The notes below the pieces were generated by a model, which saw only the letters and a program-made list of their open reading frames with translations, had not been told where the DNA came from and did not search any database. A stretch of DNA of 36,990 nucleotides from a virus. Both the position numbers and the translations under genes were made by a program. Shown one piece after another: positions 36,039-36,990 of this stretch; positions within the stretch are counted from its first letter, which is position 1; each line of letters starts with the position of its first letter. The stretch covers positions 1 to 36,990 of the IMG/VR virus record IMGVR_UViG_3300049447_000017; one strand, given 5' to 3'.

Positions 36039-36814
36039 CACACTCTCCTATCGACTTGGTTGCTGATGTCCGTCATGCGCGCGCATGCGAAGCCGTTGCC
36101 CATCTCGTCGAGGCTGAATTGCTGCGCCATCAAGCTCGCCCACCAGGCGGCGCGGTCCGGCATCGCCGGATGCTCGAAATCGAAGTCTGTGCGCCCGACC
36201 GGCGCGGCCGGCGAGGTCGGCTCGACGAACACCGGCACGCCGGCAATCACCGCGTCGACCGCGACGTTGCTGGAATGCGTGACGAGCGCCCAGCAATTGC
36301 GCAGATGATCGAAGAGCGGGGTCGGGTCGCCCTTCGGGCGCACGATGACCGGCCGATCGGTGGCCGCGCGCAGGCGCGCCACGATGCCGGCAATCCATCG
36401 CGGGACCGGCAGGCCCATGGCCTTGCCGAAGTCGCGCCCGGGGAGCGCAAGCAGGATGTGCCGGCCTTCTCGGCGCCAGGGCCGCATGGCGATTTCGAGC
36501 TGCTCGCGGACCCGGGGCGGATCGCGCAACAGGATCGCCGCCATGCTGCGATAGGTGAAACGGTAATAGCCGTAGGCGCTGCCGCCCGCTGGTCGGTAGA
36601 AGCCGTTGTCGATCTGCCAGAACGGCCGGCCGGCATCGATCGCGGGCGGGATCGCGCGCAACGCGAGCCATGCCTGTCCCCACACCGCGAAGGGATCGGG
36701 GCCGGGCGGCGGGCTGCCCAGGGTCAGCCGGCCGCCGGTCCCCCGCGAGAGCTGCACCATGATGCGACTGGTCTTGCGCTCACGCTCGGGCGTGACGCAG
36801 CACCAGAGGGTCAT
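36038..36814 (-). CDS. GT-B-like/capsule-type glycosyltransferase-like protein, 258 aa
   Basis: Starts at ATG 36814 in an ATGA overlap with the FkbM gene. The N-terminal half contains WQIDNGFYRPAGGSAYGYYR and ILLALPGRDFGKAMGLPVPR. The C-terminal half contains RPVIVRPKGDPTPLFDHLRN, then CWALVTHSSNVAVDAVIAGV and PVFVEPTSPAAPVG. The latter resembles the donor-site region of GT-B-fold transferases, where 'THSS...dAl.aGvPV' is the characteristic step. It is coupled to an FkbM methyltransferase upstream and to the tail tube downstream. A sugar transfer to a phage or host surface component is a reasonable guess. No acceptor is known, and the family call is only moderately certain. Confidence 0.6.
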   Translation of the reverse strand: MTLWCCVTPERERKTSRIMVQLSRGTGGRLTLGSPPPGPDPFAVWGQAWLALRAIPPAIDAGRPFWQIDNGFYRPAGGSAYGYYRFTYRSMAAILLRDPPRVREQLEIAMRPWRREGRHILLALPGRDFGKAMGLPVPRWIAGIVARLRAATDRPVIVRPKGDPTPLFDHLRNCWALVTHSSNVAVDAVIAGVPVFVEPTSPAAPVGRTDFDFEHPAMPDRAAWWASLMAQQFSLDEMGNGFACARMTDISNQVDRRV

Positions 36815-36990
36815 TTCTTGAAGCGGAGACAGTAGTCGCCGGACCACTCAAATTCGAGAGTGGCGCCCCACGTCTGCAAAAGCTCGACGGCCTGCGTCAC
36901 GGCGAAGCCGTACCGGCCCGGCGTGCTTGGCTTTTGCTCGACGATCATCGTCGGGCGGCATCGCTTGATCGTTTGCTCGCCGCCGAGGAT
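36811..36990 (-). CDS. FkbM-type methyltransferase, C-terminal end only (cut by window edge)
   Basis: The last 59 residues of a gene that continues beyond 36990. They read ILGGEQTIKRCRPTMIVEQK, then PSTPGRYGFAVTQAVELLQT and WGATLEFEWSGDYCLRFKK. The 'G...TIKRCRP..ivE' block is the same as IQGAAETIKRCRPILYVEND in the fusion enzyme at 18576, so the two FkbM copies are related. The stop overlaps the next start. The active site lies outside the window. Confidence 0.75.
   Translation of the reverse strand: MLGGEQTIKRCRPTMIVEQKPSTPGRYGFAVTQAVELLQTWGATLEFEWSGDYCLRFKK

Noticed and set aside
1-36990. Transposition genes expected of a Mu relative
   Set aside because: Only the tail module is Mu-like. 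No transposase or insertion-sequence gene was found, and the att region points to site-specific integration instead.

Overview
This window is part of a temperate, contractile-tailed (Mu-like tail) bacteriophage or prophage with high G+C. Its host is probably an alphaproteobacterium, and a Rhizobiales host is my best guess. That guess rests on the G+C, the style of the XRE regulator and tail-fibre genes, and a tRNA-Thr(GGT) remnant; no host gene is identified with certainty. Neither the head/packaging genes nor an integrase lies in the window.

Layout. (1) Positions 1-1039 have lower G+C. They hold a small membrane protein, one unknown minus-strand gene, a 47-bp 3' piece of a tRNA-Thr(GGT) gene (820-866), a 35-bp direct repeat on either side of that piece, and an 11-bp inverted repeat. 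This is best read as the phage attachment region, either attP with arm-type sites or a prophage end. (2) Positions 1040-9399, plus strand, carry about 26 small genes, mostly joined by ATGA, GTGA or TGATG overlaps. They include an XRE regulator with its own promoter and terminator, a YkgJ-like cysteine-cluster protein, a DUF6283-like protein, a DUF3846-like protein, an ASCH-like protein, a C2H2-like finger, and several unknown CxxC proteins. (3) Positions 9383-13979, minus strand, form the lysis end of the late operon: a papain-like protease, a coiled-coil membrane-anchored protein, a 3-TM holin candidate and a three-domain endolysin, closed by a strong terminator at 9928-9956. (4) Positions 13980-24977, minus strand, are a large fibre/adhesin region. 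It has a 14-copy GSPVLGxP repeat protein, a collagen-like fibre, two BppU-like proteins, an SNase-like protein and an FkbM-TPR-glycosyltransferase fusion. (5) Positions 24995-36038, minus strand, hold the baseplate and tail genes in Mu order read right to left: tube (gp40), chaperone with a -1 frameshift (gp41), tape measure with wall-hydrolase-like domains (gp42), DNA-circularisation protein (gp43, split), hub (gp44), spike (gp45), gp46, gp47/J and gp48. (6) Positions 36038-36990 hold a GT-B-like gene and the end of another FkbM methyltransferase.

The most unusual points lie in the late operon. An FTR1-type iron permease gene and several single-span microproteins are translationally coupled inside the baseplate gene run. 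The gp43 gene appears to have been split by a fibre-like cassette that carries the same GSPVxGxP repeat found in the distal fibre genes. The phage also encodes sugar-modifying enzymes next to its fibre and tube genes. Together these suggest a tail operon that accumulates surface-modifying, membrane and metal-related cargo without breaking expression, because each insert keeps tight stop/start coupling.
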